From positions 1 to 64,000 of the forward strand of contig NZ_JAAILA010000010.1 of NCBI RefSeq assembly GCF_010974825.1: a DNA stretch of 64,000 bases. Reading direction: 5' to 3'. The notes under the pieces were generated by a model. It did not search any database. It was not told where the DNA came from and saw nothing but the letters and a program-made list of their open reading frames with translations. Every line of letters starts with the position of its first letter. Within the stretch, counting starts at the first letter, position 1. Shown here piece by piece: positions 9,748 to 19,602 of the stretch. Source of the stretch: Aeromonas rivipollensis (GTDB lineage Bacteria > Pseudomonadota > Gammaproteobacteria > Enterobacterales > Aeromonadaceae). Made by a program: the position numbers and the translations under genes.

Positions 9748-10698
9748 ATGACCATCAAACTCGGCATAGTGATGGACCCCATCTCGGCCATCAACATCAA
9801 GAAGGACTCCAGCTTCGCCATGCTCGAAGAGGCGCAAAAGCGCGGCTACGAGCTCTTCTATCTGGAGATGAAGGATCTCTACATGCAGGCGGGGCGCGCC
9901 TTCGGCACCATGCGTCCGCTCACCGTCAAGCATGACTACGCCCACTGGTTCAGCCTGGGGGAGGTGATCGATCAGCCGCTGTCCAGTCTGGACGTGATCC
10001 TGATGCGCAAGGATCCCCCCTTCGACACCGAGTTCATCTACGCCACCTATATGCTGGAGCGGGCCGAGGACGAGGGCTGCCTCATCGTCAACAAGCCCCA
10101 GAGCCTGCGCGACGCCAACGAGAAGCTCTACACCGCCTGGTTTGCCGAGCACACCCCGACCACCCTGGTCACTCGCCGCGCCGACAAGCTGCGCGCCTTC
10201 CACGCCGAGCACAAGGACGTGATCCTGAAGCCTCTGGACGGCATGGGCGGCGCCTCCATCTTCCGCATGAAGGAAGATGACGCCAACGTGGGGGTCATCA
10301 TCGAGACCCTCACCGCCCACGGCAGCCAGTACTGCATGGCCCAGACCTTCCTGCCCGCCATCAAGGATGGCGACAAGCGGGTGCTGGTGGTGGACGGCGA
10401 GCCCGTGCCCTACTGCCTGGCCCGCATCCCGGCCCAGGGAGAGACCCGTGGCAACCTGGCGGCCGGCGGCCGCGGCGAGGCGCGTCCCTTGAGCGAGGCG
10501 GACTGGGCCATCGCCCGTGCGGTCGGCCCCACCCTGAAAGAGAAGGGACTCATCTTCGTCGGGCTCGACATCATAGGCGATCGGCTGACCGAGATTAACG
10601 TCACCAGCCCGACCTGCATCCGTGAAATCGAGGCGGCCTTCCCGGTGCATATCACCGGCATGCTGATGGATGCCATCGAACGCCGACTGGGAAAATAA
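9748..10698 (+). CDS. gshB: Glutathione synthetase
   Basis: A 316-residue ATP-grasp enzyme joining gamma-glutamylcysteine and glycine to make glutathione. The N-terminal KLGIVMDPISAINIKKDSSF segment is typical. The ATP-grasp part shows KPLDGMGGASIFR, the acidic metal ligands near the C-terminus, and EINVTSPTCIREIE. Length matches E. coli GshB (316). AAGGA lies 9 bases before the ATG. A terminator-like hairpin follows before yqgE. Confidence 0.98.
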   Translation: MTIKLGIVMDPISAINIKKDSSFAMLEEAQKRGYELFYLEMKDLYMQAGRAFGTMRPLTVKHDYAHWFSLGEVIDQPLSSLDVILMRKDPPFDTEFIYATYMLERAEDEGCLIVNKPQSLRDANEKLYTAWFAEHTPTTLVTRRADKLRAFHAEHKDVILKPLDGMGGASIFRMKEDDANVGVIIETLTAHGSQYCMAQTFLPAIKDGDKRVLVVDGEPVPYCLARIPAQGETRGNLAAGGRGEARPLSEADWAIARAVGPTLKEKGLIFVGLDIIGDRLTEINVTSPTCIREIEAAFPVHITGMLMDAIERRLGK

Positions 10699-10744
10699 CC
10701 CCAGGAGACGCTCCCTCGAGGCCGTCACCCAGGCAGTGACACCA

Positions 10745-10772
10745 CAGGGGCCAGTGCGGCCCCTGCTCTTTT
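10745..10772 (+). terminator. Terminator-like hairpin after gshB
   Basis: An 8-bp GC-rich stem CAGGGGCC / GGCCCCTG with a 5-base loop followed by CTCTTTTC. The U-tract is imperfect, so partial readthrough into yqgE is possible. Confidence 0.65.
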
Positions 10773-10893
10773 CTGTTGCGCGACGATGTGAGCCAGCCCC
10801 CGGACTTCCGGCTTTTCTGCGCGAAAAAGCGGTTTTGCCCGCCGCCGTCAACTGCCATAATCACCCCAAATACCTTTGCACTCTTTGATATCT

Positions 10894-11448
10894 ATGCAAA
10901 CACTGCAAAACCACTTTTTGCTCGCCATGCCGAGCCTCACGGACGCCTACTTCGAACGCTCCCTGGTCTATCTGTGCGAGCACAGCAGCGAGGGGGCCAT
11001 GGGACTGGTGGTCAACATCCCGGTGGACATGTCCCTGGACGCCATGCTGACCAAACTCAAGCTGAGCCCCCCTGCCACCGCCGAGATGAAGCAGCCGGTG
11101 CTGCAGGGCGGCCCGGTCCATGCTGATCGCGGCTTCGTGCTGCACAGCTTCAGGCCCGGCTTCAACTCCACCCTGCAGGTGAGCGACGAGATGATGGTCA
11201 CCACCTCCAAGGACATCCTCGAGACCCTGGGTACCGCCGAGGCGCCGGATCACTGGCTGGTCGCCCTCGGCTACGCTGGCTGGAGCGCAGGGCAGCTCGA
11301 GCAGGAGCTGGTAGACGGCTCCTGGCTGGTGATCCCCCCCAACCCCAGGCTGGTGTTCGACACCCCCATTCATCAGCGCTGGCAGCAGGCCGCCGCCAGC
11401 ATAGGAGTCAATCCCCTGCATCTCTCCAGCCAGGTGGGGCACAGTTAG
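10894..11448 (+). CDS. yqgE: YqgE/AlgH family protein
   Basis: A 184-residue member of the UPF0301 (YqgE/AlgH) family, of unknown biochemical function. Family features are the N-terminal NHFLLAMPSLTDAYFERSL, CEHSSEGAMGLVVN, and the GGPV..DRGFVLH motif. The ATG at 10894 is preferred over an upstream TTG because family members begin at this point. It lies upstream of ruvX as in E. coli, separated here by a repeat pair. Confidence 0.92.
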   Translation: MQTLQNHFLLAMPSLTDAYFERSLVYLCEHSSEGAMGLVVNIPVDMSLDAMLTKLKLSPPATAEMKQPVLQGGPVHADRGFVLHSFRPGFNSTLQVSDEMMVTTSKDILETLGTAEAPDHWLVALGYAGWSAGQLEQELVDGSWLVIPPNPRLVFDTPIHQRWQQAAASIGVNPLHLSSQVGHS

Positions 11449-11490
11449 ATCCCTTGTCACGCTCTTTAGTTGGTGCAGTTCCCATTTAGT

Positions 11491-11654
11491 GCCCCTCATC
11501 CCCAGCCCTTCTCCCGCGAGGGGAGAAGGGGGTAAATCGGCACGTTTCGGATATATCTGCGGCAACCAGTCAGCTAAAACGGAGTTAGCCAGATTCGAGC
11601 GAGCATAACCTCGGCAGGTTCCCTCTCCCTTCGGGAGAGGGCTAGGGTGAGGGG
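11491..11654. repeat. Inverted pair of REP-like palindromic repeats
   Basis: Two related GC-rich copies in opposite orientation, about 90 bp apart. Left copy (11491-11532): GCCCCTCATCCCCAGCCC, then a hairpin CTTCTCCC..GGGAGAAG. Right copy (11621-11654): a hairpin CCCTCTCCC..GGGAGAGGG, then CTAGGGTGAGGGG. The arrangement resembles the paired REP/BIME elements found between genes in many proteobacteria. The pair lies between yqgE and ruvX. Confidence 0.8.
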
Positions 11655-11692
11655 ATACGACATCTTTTTATTCATCTATTTCGAGGACATCC

Positions 11693-12115
11693 ATGTCATC
11701 ACGCAGCATCATGGGCTTTGACTACGGCACCAAGAGCATAGGCGTCGCCATCGGCCAGGAGCTCACGGGCACGGCCCAACCCCTTCGTTCCCTCAAGGCC
11801 AACGACGGCATTCCCAACTGGGACGAGATTGAAAAGTTGCTCAAGGAGTGGCAGCCGGATCTGCTTATTGTCGGCCTGCCGCTGAACATGGATGGCACCG
11901 ATCAGGAGATCACGGTGCGGGCCCGCAAGTTCGGCAACCGCCTCCATGGCCGCTTCGGCAAGCCGGTGGAGTTCAAGGACGAGCGGCTCACCACCACGGA
12001 TGCCCGCGCCCGCCTGTTCGAGCGCGGCGGCTACAAGGCGCTCGACAAGGGCAGCGTGGACGGAGTCTCCGCCCAGCTTATCGTCGAAGCCTGGATGGAA
12101 GAGCAATACGGTTGA
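11693..12115 (+). CDS. ruvX: YqgF/RuvX: pre-16S rRNA nuclease / putative Holliday junction resolvase
   Basis: A 140-residue RNase H-fold protein of the YqgF family. It shows the first strand [16 protein letters not shown] with the catalytic Asp, the [15 protein letters not shown] motif, the DERLTT motif and the C-terminal [15 protein letters not shown] with a further acidic residue. E. coli YqgF processes the 16S rRNA 5' end; the resolvase name is historical. Length equals E. coli YqgF closely (138). GAGGA lies 5 bases before the ATG. Confidence 0.95.
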   Translation: MSSRSIMGFDYGTKSIGVAIGQELTGTAQPLRSLKANDGIPNWDEIEKLLKEWQPDLLIVGLPLNMDGTDQEITVRARKFGNRLHGRFGKPVEFKDERLTTTDARARLFERGGYKALDKGSVDGVSAQLIVEAWMEEQYG

Positions 12116-12145
12116 GCCCGGGGGGCCAGCCATTGGCCCCCTGCA

Positions 12146-13165
12146 TCAGGCATCTCCCGCCGGCGCCAGCGCCTCCTCTCCCCCGCCCCATGGGAACAGG
12201 GCTAGCCCCTCCGCCGCCAGGCCATAGAGCCGCTTCGTCTCATTGCGCAGCCACATCACCTTGGCATCCTGGTTATGGCGTTTGTGCCACAGCAGGATGA
12301 AGGCTATCTCAAGTTGCTTGTAGAGTGATTCGGGGAGCGGCAGAGGCATGGCGATCAGGTTGCCGTGGTGCCTGGCGGCATAGCCAGCGCAATAGGACGG
12401 CGCCACCGCGATCAGCTCATGGCTCGACTGGGAGGCGATGTGCAGGGCCTGCTCGAAACTCGCTACCATGATGGGCACCTCCCGCCTCTGCCCCTCGTCC
12501 TCCAGCAGATCGTCCAGCGCCCAGCTGTCGCTTGCCTCCCACACCACGCTTACCTGGGGACAGGCCAGGAAGTTCTCCAGGGACCAGGTCTGCTGGAGCA
12601 GGGGGTGATCTTTACGCAGGAACACCACGGGCCTGTCGCTGAACAGCACCTCGTGATCGATGTAATAGGGCAGCCGGTTGACCCTGGCCTGGGAGCGACC
12701 GTGGGTCTCCCGGGCACAGAAGCCAAGATCCGCATCCCCGTTGACTATGTCGTTGAGGGAGTGGTGATCCCACCCCAGCATCCTGACCACAGAGTGGGGA
12801 TACTTCTGGTAGATGGTCATGGGCAGCTCGCTCAGGAAGCTGGTGCAAAAGGGGGACTCCATCACCAGGCTGAAGCGGGCCCCCTCGGGGATCGCCTCGC
12901 TATTGAGGGAGGTGATGCTGTCCGTCAGCAGGAACCAGGTCTTGAGCTCCTCTTCCAGGGTCAGGGAGAGCTGGGTCGGCTGCAGCCCCTGACGCACCCG
13001 CACCAGGAGGGGATCGTCAAACCAGTCCCGCAGCTTGGCGAGCGCCTTGCTCACCGCCGAGGGGGTGACGCAGAGCTTCTTGGCCGCCCCTGTCACGCTG
13101 CGCTCCTGCATCAGGTGCTTGAAGACCACCAGCAGGTTCAAATCCAGTTCACCCAGGTTGCGCAT
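12146..13165 (-). CDS. LysR-type transcriptional regulator
   Basis: A 339-residue LysR-family activator/repressor. The N-terminal winged helix-turn-helix is clear (LDLNLLVVFKHLMQERSVTG, then AAKKL, VTPSAVSKALAKLR, DPLLVRV). The rest is the periplasmic-binding-like effector domain. The LDLNLL start is typical of the LeuO/NodD/SyrM branch. The ATG at 13165 follows GAGGAAAG and is chosen over an upstream Met. It lies 13 bp after mdtL on the same strand, so co-transcription is likely. Regulation of mdtL is only a guess. Confidence 0.9.
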   Translation of the reverse strand: MRNLGELDLNLLVVFKHLMQERSVTGAAKKLCVTPSAVSKALAKLRDWFDDPLLVRVRQGLQPTQLSLTLEEELKTWFLLTDSITSLNSEAIPEGARFSLVMESPFCTSFLSELPMTIYQKYPHSVVRMLGWDHHSLNDIVNGDADLGFCARETHGRSQARVNRLPYYIDHEVLFSDRPVVFLRKDHPLLQQTWSLENFLACPQVSVVWEASDSWALDDLLEDEGQRREVPIMVASFEQALHIASQSSHELIAVAPSYCAGYAARHHGNLIAMPLPLPESLYKQLEIAFILLWHKRHNQDAKVMWLRNETKRLYGLAAEGLALFPWGGGEEALAPAGDA

Positions 13166-13178
13166 CTTTCCTCTCCCC

Positions 13179-14336
13179 TTATCCCCGCGACCGCGCTTCA
13201 CGCAGCGCGAGCCATGGTAGCAGCCCTTTGACGGCCAGGTAACTGAGCAGGGTCAACAGCAGGGCAGAGATCAGCATCAAGGATGGGGCCACGCCAAGCT
13301 GGCCCAGCAGCCAGATATAGAGGCCGGAGAGGCTGATCTGCATGATGCAGAGCAGGGCGCTGGCAAATGCCGCCTGGTGCTGACACTCCGCCATCGCCAC
13401 CCCGAAGCCGCAGGAGAAGCCGATGCAGACCAGGGCAAAGCCCGGCAGCAGCAAGGGGATGTCGCCCCCCAGCTGCCAGCTACCGAGCAGGAGGCAGGCC
13501 GCCAGCAGGTAGGCCAGATGGGAGAGCGCCAGCACCTTCTGCTTGCCCAGCCAGCGCAGCAGCAGCGGGGTCAGGAAGGAAGCTGACATGCTCACCCCGG
13601 CCATCACCATCATCACCAGGGAGTACTGCTCAGTGGTGAAGCCAAGCCCCTGCATCAGGATCAGCGGCGAGACGCTGACATAGACCAGGATGGCGGTCAC
13701 GCTGGCACTGGTCAGCAGCGAGTGCAGCATGAAGCGCGGGGAGCCCAGCAGGGCCATTGGCCGGGTAGCGCCACTCTGCTGGCGGGCCGGGCGAGTCTCC
13801 CTGAGCAGCAGCAGGTTGACCAGACCGCTGACGGCGGCCACCAGCGCCATCGCCACGAAGATCCCGCGCCAATCAAAATGCGACAGGATGAGATAACCGA
13901 GCACGGGCGCCAGCACCGGAATGACGCAGATCACCCCGTTTATCATGGAGAGCGCCATCGCCAGCCGCGCCTGGCTCAGCACATCCCGCAGCACGGTAAA
14001 GGTCATGATATAGAGCGCCCCCGCCCCGACCCCCTGCCAGAAACGGCCGAGATAGAACTGGCTGATCCCCGCCGCATTGGCCGCCACCAGGGAGGCGATG
14101 ACAAAGATAAGCGCGCCCCCCAGTACCACCCAGCGCCGCCCATGGCGATCCGCAATGATCCCCCCCAGCAGCACAGTGGCCGCCATGCCGAACAGGTAGA
14201 TGGAGAAGGCGGTGTGGATCTGCGCCTCGCTCGCCTGCAGGGCATCGGCAATCTGGGGCACGGCCACCAGATAGAGATCGATCCCGACCGGGTAGAGGAT
14301 GATCATCAGGAAAGTGCACAGCAGGAAAATGGCCAT
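13179..14336 (-). CDS. mdtL: MdtL-like MFS multidrug efflux transporter
   Basis: A 385-residue 12-helix major facilitator of the Bcr/CflA (DHA1) type. It matches E. coli MdtL along its length: LLYPVGIDLYLV in helix 1, SEAQIHTAFSIYLFGMA, the loop motif ADRHGRRWVVLGG, GRFWQGVGAGALY, and GFSCGFGVAMAE. It probably exports drugs by proton antiport. The start MAIFLLC is chosen because GGAGC precedes it; an open frame extends 58 codons upstream without homology. It is followed closely by the LysR gene. Confidence 0.88.
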   Translation of the reverse strand: MAIFLLCTFLMIILYPVGIDLYLVAVPQIADALQASEAQIHTAFSIYLFGMAATVLLGGIIADRHGRRWVVLGGALIFVIASLVAANAAGISQFYLGRFWQGVGAGALYIMTFTVLRDVLSQARLAMALSMINGVICVIPVLAPVLGYLILSHFDWRGIFVAMALVAAVSGLVNLLLLRETRPARQQSGATRPMALLGSPRFMLHSLLTSASVTAILVYVSVSPLILMQGLGFTTEQYSLVMMVMAGVSMSASFLTPLLLRWLGKQKVLALSHLAYLLAACLLLGSWQLGGDIPLLLPGFALVCIGFSCGFGVAMAECQHQAAFASALLCIMQISLSGLYIWLLGQLGVAPSLMLISALLLTLLSYLAVKGLLPWLALREARSRG

Positions 14337-14558
14337 GGATGCTCCATTGCGAAAGGCCCGCCCACGCAGACCATGCCAACCAGCGTCGGTGGCGGGAGCA
14401 TGGGGGACAGGTTGAATATGGGCAGCACTATAGGAGGGGCGCCCGCTCGCACCTAGTGACGAGATGGCGAACGGTAGATTCCAGTTTGGAAATTTGGTGG
14501 CGGGGGGCAAGCCATTGGGGCCATCAGGTGACGTATGACAGTGCCGGGCAGCACCGAA

Positions 14559-14586
14559 GAGTACGCCGGGCTATCCCGGCGTACTC
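14559..14586. terminator. Perfect hairpin after ampC
   Basis: A perfect 12-bp stem GAGTACGCCGGG / CCCGGCGTACTC with a 4-base loop, 25 bp after the ampC stop. On the minus strand it is followed by TTCGG rather than a uridine run. It may slow or stabilise the 3' end rather than act as a classical terminator. Confidence 0.6.
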
Positions 14587-14610
14587 ATGTCAATCAACGG
14601 GGCCGAGCTG

Positions 14611-15816
<1,206 letters not shown>

Positions 15817-15853
15817 CTATGGGGCCAGCATAACGGGCCAAGGTGTGCTGGAT

Positions 15854-15868
15854 GTGAAGTGGCGTGAA
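15854..15868 (-). promoter_or_regulatory. Tandem TTCAC tag upstream of ampC (Blr/Cre-like site)
   Basis: Reading the minus strand, TTCAC-N5-TTCAC occurs here, a direct repeat with a 10-bp period. TTCAC repeats are the reported recognition element of CreB in E. coli and of the Aeromonas BlrA regulator of beta-lactamase genes. The E. coli tag has 6-bp rather than 5-bp spacing. A possible -10 (TATGCT) lies about 20 bp further downstream. Confidence 0.6.
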
Positions 15869-15962
15869 GTCTCGTCGCTGTTGCCAAGAAGGTCTTCAGC
15901 CCGCCCCCTGTGAGCCCAGTCATCCCATGCCACAGCCCCGGGCGGGCATGGGCCCATATAGC

Positions 15963-15987
15963 AGAGGGGAGCCCATGGCTCCCCTCT
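15963..15987. terminator. Terminator-like hairpin after the alanine symporter gene
   Basis: An 11-bp stem AGAGGGGAGCC / GGCTCCCCTCT with a 3-base loop. The short U-run (TTT) is on the plus strand. The gene that ends here reads on the minus strand, so function as a terminator is plausible but not clear. Confidence 0.5.
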
Positions 15988-16016
15988 TTCATTACCCAAC
16001 CGGATCAACCCAGGGC

Positions 16017-17456
16017 TCAGGCCTGCTTGCTCTTGGGCGGGTTGTCCCAGATCCCCGCTTCCAGCTGGCTGCGGATCTCCGGGTACTTGTTGGCGTCGAA
16101 GGTGGGGACGCGACCCAGCTTGAGCTGATCGTTGTAGTCCTTGGCCAGCTTGATGGCGACCCCCGAGAGCAGCAGTATGGCGATCAGGTTGACGATGGCC
16201 ATCATCCCCATGGAGACGTCCGCCAGGGCCCACACGGTCGGCAGCTCGCCCACTGAACCGAACATCACCATGCCCAGCACGAACATCCGGAACAGCATCA
16301 GGCCGCCCTTGTGGTTGTGCTCCAGGAACACCAGGTTGGTCTCGGCGTAGGAGTAGTTCGCCACTATGGAGGTGAAGGCGAAGAAGAAGATGGCCGCCGC
16401 GATGAAGATGTTGCCACCACCACCGACCTGGGAGGAGAGCGCACGCTGGGTCAGCTCGACCCCGGTGACCCCTGAGCCCGGCTCAAACTGGCCGGACATC
16501 AGTATGATGGCGGCAGTACAGGTACAGATGACTATGGTGTCGAGGAAGACCCCCAGCATCTGCACATAGCCCTGGGACGCAGGGTGCGGCGGATAGGGGG
16601 TGGCGGTCGCGGCGGCGTTGGGGGCAGAGCCCATACCGGCTTCGTTGGAGAAGAGACCGCGCTTGATGCCGTTGATCATCGCCTGGGAGATGGCGTAACC
16701 CATGGCACCGGAACCCGCCTGCTCGATGCCGAAGGCCGACTTGATGATGAGAACAAAGACCCCGGGCAGCTCGCTGATGTTCATGGCTACCACGAACAGC
16801 GCCATCAAGATGTAGGCCAGTGCCATGAAGGGCACCACCAGCTCGGCGAAGCGGGCTATGCCGCGGATGCCGCCGAAGATGATGAGACCGGACAGCACCA
16901 CCAGGGCCAGACCGCTGACCCAGTCAGGGATGCCGAAGGCGACGTTCATGGCCAGGCTGATGGAGTTTGCCTGCACCGCATTGAACACCAGACCGAATGC
17001 CAGCAGCAGGCAGAGGGAGAAGACCACCCCCATCCAGCGCATGCCGAGCCCACGCTCCATGTAGTAGGCGGGACCACCACGGTAGTTGCCGTCTTCATCC
17101 TTGACCTTGTAAAGCTGGGCCAGGGTACTCTCGACGAAGGCGGTGGCCATGCCGATGAAGGCGATCAGCCACATCCAGAAGATGGCGCCAGGGCCCCCCA
17201 GATAGATGGCGACGGCCACGCCGGCCAGGTTGCCGGTGCCCACACGGGCGGCCAGGCTGGTACACAGGGCCTGGAAGGAGGAGATGCCGGCACTGTCGGA
17301 TTTGCGGCTATTGCGCAGTACCGAGAACATGTGGCCGAAGTGGCGGATCTGGATAAACCCCAGGCGGAAGGTAAAGAAGAGTCCGACCCCGATCAGCAGG
17401 TAAATGAGCACGGCTCCCCACATCAGGTCGTTAATCATTGCAATCAAGGTGTCCAT
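16017..17456 (-). CDS. Alanine/glycine:cation (Na+) symporter, AGCS family
   Basis: A 479-residue inner-membrane sodium:amino acid symporter of the AGCS family (YaaJ/AlsT/DagA type), with about 10-11 hydrophobic segments. Typical stretches are FTFRLGFIQIRHFGHM near the N-terminus, CTSLAARVGTGNLAGVAVAI, the GPGAIFWMW segment, and KRGLFSNEAGMGSAPNAAA. It likely takes up alanine or glycine. The ATG follows GAGAG by 4 bases. Two CRP-like sites lie in the long region upstream, shared with divergent tal. Confidence 0.93.
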   Translation of the reverse strand: MDTLIAMINDLMWGAVLIYLLIGVGLFFTFRLGFIQIRHFGHMFSVLRNSRKSDSAGISSFQALCTSLAARVGTGNLAGVAVAIYLGGPGAIFWMWLIAFIGMATAFVESTLAQLYKVKDEDGNYRGGPAYYMERGLGMRWMGVVFSLCLLLAFGLVFNAVQANSISLAMNVAFGIPDWVSGLALVVLSGLIIFGGIRGIARFAELVVPFMALAYILMALFVVAMNISELPGVFVLIIKSAFGIEQAGSGAMGYAISQAMINGIKRGLFSNEAGMGSAPNAAATATPYPPHPASQGYVQMLGVFLDTIVICTCTAAIILMSGQFEPGSGVTGVELTQRALSSQVGGGGNIFIAAAIFFFAFTSIVANYSYAETNLVFLEHNHKGGLMLFRMFVLGMVMFGSVGELPTVWALADVSMGMMAIVNLIAILLLSGVAIKLAKDYNDQLKLGRVPTFDANKYPEIRSQLEAGIWDNPPKSKQA

Positions 17457-17571
17457 AATTCTCTCGTTGTTATCACATCCATGGTCAGTCTGCGCTGACC
17501 GCTCTCTGTCAATTTCCGAATTAGCATTGCGCCGAAGGGGCGGAATCTAGCATAGGGAGGGAATTCAGAAT

Positions 17572-17587
17572 AGTGATTAGGCTCACT
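17572..17587. promoter_or_regulatory. CRP-like site near the symporter gene
   Basis: AGTGA-TTAGGC-TCACT matches the CRP consensus TGTGA-N6-TCACA at 8 of 10 core bases, with the inner GTGA/TCAC intact. It lies about 115-130 bp upstream of the symporter start. Confidence 0.5.
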
Positions 17588-17849
17588 GGAAAGACAAAAA
17601 ACGAGCGATTTGATGCAAAAAAGCTTCATTTAGCACGCAAATAATCAACAAAACTTGATGCGCAATTCTACAGCCGACAAATAAGACCCGAAAGGGGCTC
17701 GCTTGTCGATATTCCCATGACGGTAAAAACAGATGCCTTGACCGGCGGCGGTAAGGCAAGCGTTTGCCTCTGATGTCGCCCAGCCAGGGGCTTGTCACGC
17801 CAAACGTTTTACACGTAATTAAATTTCAAGTAGCTGACAAGAGTATTTG

Positions 17850-17865
17850 TGTGACCCACTGCACA
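17850..17865. promoter_or_regulatory. CRP-like site between the symporter gene and tal
   Basis: TGTGA-CCCACT-GCACA matches TGTGA-N6-TCACA at 9 of 10 core positions. It could serve tal (about 320 bp downstream) or the divergent symporter gene. Confidence 0.6.
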
Positions 17866-18180
17866 AAATGAAGAATCAACTAAAAAAGTTGCTTTTGTGC
17901 CGGTCGCAGGGCGTTGCCAAAAAATCAGTAAAAGTCGTTTTTTATCAGATACTTTCCTCCTGTCGCTCCCCCCTCTCCCACCACCTGGGTGATTCACGTA
18001 CAAGGCTCCCTATTGCAGGAAGCGCCACATCCGTATTAATTAGGCAGGCAGTGGCGATGGGCCACCCCCATCGTGCTTTTCTGAGCCTGAGTCGCCGGGA
18101 TTTTGTAATTTTATTTCAGAACGGCCGTCTCACGCCCGCAACCCCTGGGATTGCTCCCTCATATAGAGATGATATTTGCT

Positions 18181-19131
18181 ATGGCCGATAAATTAACCCA
18201 GCTGAAAGCCCTGACCACGGTAGTTGCCGACACCGGCGACATCGAAGCCATCAAGCGCTACCAGCCCATCGATGCCACCACCAACCCCTCCCTGGTGTTG
18301 AAGGCATCCGAGATCCCCGAGTACGCGGCGCTGATCGAAGACGCCATCAACTGGGCCAAGTCCCAGAGCCAGGACAAGGCACAGCAAATCATCGACGCGG
18401 GCGACAAGCTGGCGGTCAACATAGGTCTGGAAGTACTGAAGATAGTCCCGGGCCGTATCTCCACCGAGGTGGATGCCCGTCTCTCCTTCGACACCGACGC
18501 CAGCATCGCCAAGGCCCGCAAGCTGATCCGCCTCTACAACGAAGCCGGCATCACCAACGATCGCATCCTGATCAAGCTGGCCTCCACCTGGGAAGGCATC
18601 CGTGCCGCCGAAGTCCTGGAGAAAGAGGGCATCCAGTGCAACCTGACCCTGCTGTTCTCCTTCGCCCAGGCCCGTGCCTGTGCCGAAGCCGGCGCCTTCC
18701 TGATCTCCCCGTTCGTGGGCCGCATCCTCGACTGGTACAAGGCCAAGCACAACCGTGACTACACCGCGAGCGAAGATCCGGGCGTGGTCTCAGTCACCGC
18801 CATCTACGACTACTACAAGCAGCACGACTACCAGACAGTGGTGATGGGTGCGAGCTTCCGCAACACCGGCGAGATCCTGGAGCTGGCCGGTTGCGATCGC
18901 CTGACCATAGGCCCTGCCCTGCTGGAAGAGCTGAGCAAGACCGAAGGCGCCGTGGTGCGCAAGCTGAACTACACCGGTGAGCGCAAGGCAAAGCCGACCC
19001 CCATGACAGAAGCACAGTTCCGCTGGGAGCTGAACCAGGACGCCATGGCGGTCGAGAAGCTGGCCGAAGGCATCCGCATGTTCGCCGTCGATCAGGGCAA
19101 GCTGGAAACCATGCTGGCCAGCCGTCTGTAA
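18181..19131 (+). CDS. tal: Transaldolase
   Basis: A 316-residue transaldolase of the E. coli TalB size class (317). It moves a dihydroxyacetone unit from sedoheptulose-7-phosphate to glyceraldehyde-3-phosphate. The family motif [12 protein letters not shown] is near the N-terminus, and the Schiff-base lysine lies in [16 protein letters not shown] (about residue 131). [13 protein letters not shown] is also typical. The ATG at 18181 matches the family start; a Met four codons earlier is open but has no better ribosome site. An intrinsic terminator follows. Confidence 0.97.
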   Translation: MADKLTQLKALTTVVADTGDIEAIKRYQPIDATTNPSLVLKASEIPEYAALIEDAINWAKSQSQDKAQQIIDAGDKLAVNIGLEVLKIVPGRISTEVDARLSFDTDASIAKARKLIRLYNEAGITNDRILIKLASTWEGIRAAEVLEKEGIQCNLTLLFSFAQARACAEAGAFLISPFVGRILDWYKAKHNRDYTASEDPGVVSVTAIYDYYKQHDYQTVVMGASFRNTGEILELAGCDRLTIGPALLEELSKTEGAVVRKLNYTGERKAKPTPMTEAQFRWELNQDAMAVEKLAEGIRMFAVDQGKLETMLASRL

Positions 19132-19190
19132 AAGACGGGCCGAGGCCATCTCGGCCAACCCCCTCCACAGGAGGTGTTGCGCCGATAAAA

Positions 19191-19222
19191 CCGGGCTCCC
19201 GAAAGGGCAGCCCGTTTTTTTT
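19191..19222 (+). terminator. Intrinsic terminator of tal
   Basis: A GC-rich hairpin of CCGGGCT with an inner CCC/GGG stem closing to AGCCCG, followed by nine uridines. Confidence 0.9.
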
Positions 19223-19324
19223 TATCCACCTTCCCGATTGTCACAACTTGGTCATAAAAACGTTTTATTTTCAAATGCGTCGTGTTATACGAATGGTGAA
19301 AACCATAAAACCAAGGAGGGAGCC

Positions 19325-19504
19325 ATGGACATGTTCAACTTCGATTTTGACGAGGTCGTTGAGCTGGGTTCACGTAGCCGCGGGACAACGGGAAAGAAAC
19401 GTAAATGGCGTGAGATAGAGGCGCTTAAAGACAAGCACCGCCTGCAAAAGGAGCTGCAAGCCATCGACATCGCCTACGAAGGTTCGGACGAACTGGAGCT
19501 GTAG
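19325..19504 (+). CDS. Small conserved protein, DUF3545-like
   Basis: A 59-residue protein with an acidic N-terminus (MDMFNFDFDEVVELG), a basic middle (GKKRKWREIEALKDKHRLQ) and an acidic end (EGSDELEL). The KKRKWREIEA core and length resemble the DUF3545 family of gammaproteobacteria; that assignment is from memory of the motif. The start is firm: AAGGAGGG lies 4-5 bases before the ATG. It has its own terminator. The function is unknown; the basic helix suggests nucleic acid or protein binding. Confidence 0.8.
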   Translation: MDMFNFDFDEVVELGSRSRGTTGKKRKWREIEALKDKHRLQKELQAIDIAYEGSDELEL

Positions 19505-19555
19505 TGTCACCGGCGTCGCCCGTGGCGGCACAGACCCACTGACACAGTAAAACAA

Positions 19556-19587
19556 GACGCCCCGGCCAAGCCGGGGCGTCGTTTTTT
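19556..19587 (+). terminator. Intrinsic terminator
   Basis: A perfect 11-bp stem GACGCCCCGGC / GCCGGGGCGTC with a 3-base loop, followed by GTTTTTT. It separates the small DUF3545-like gene from the convergent hemerythrin gene. Confidence 0.92.
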
Positions 19588-19602
19588 GGCCCGCCTGCCA
19601 TT

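Larger units (their letters stand above)
17457..18180. other. Long divergent intergenic region with CRP-like sites and hairpins
   Basis: About 720 bp between the symporter gene and tal with no supported gene. It contains two CRP-like palindromes (listed separately) and several hairpins, such as AGGCAA-GCGT-TTGCCT at 17754-17769 and a bulged CCTTGACCG/CGGTAAGG stem just before it. I looked for a glycine riboswitch, common before AGCS genes, and did not find the conserved cores in order. A leader RNA for either gene or a small RNA remains possible. Confidence 0.5.

Noticed and set aside
17521..17600. GCGCCGAAGGGGC resembling the glycine riboswitch core
   Set aside because: The other conserved parts (GGAGAG upstream, ACTCTCAGGCAA and GACAGAGG downstream) are not present in the right order on either strand.
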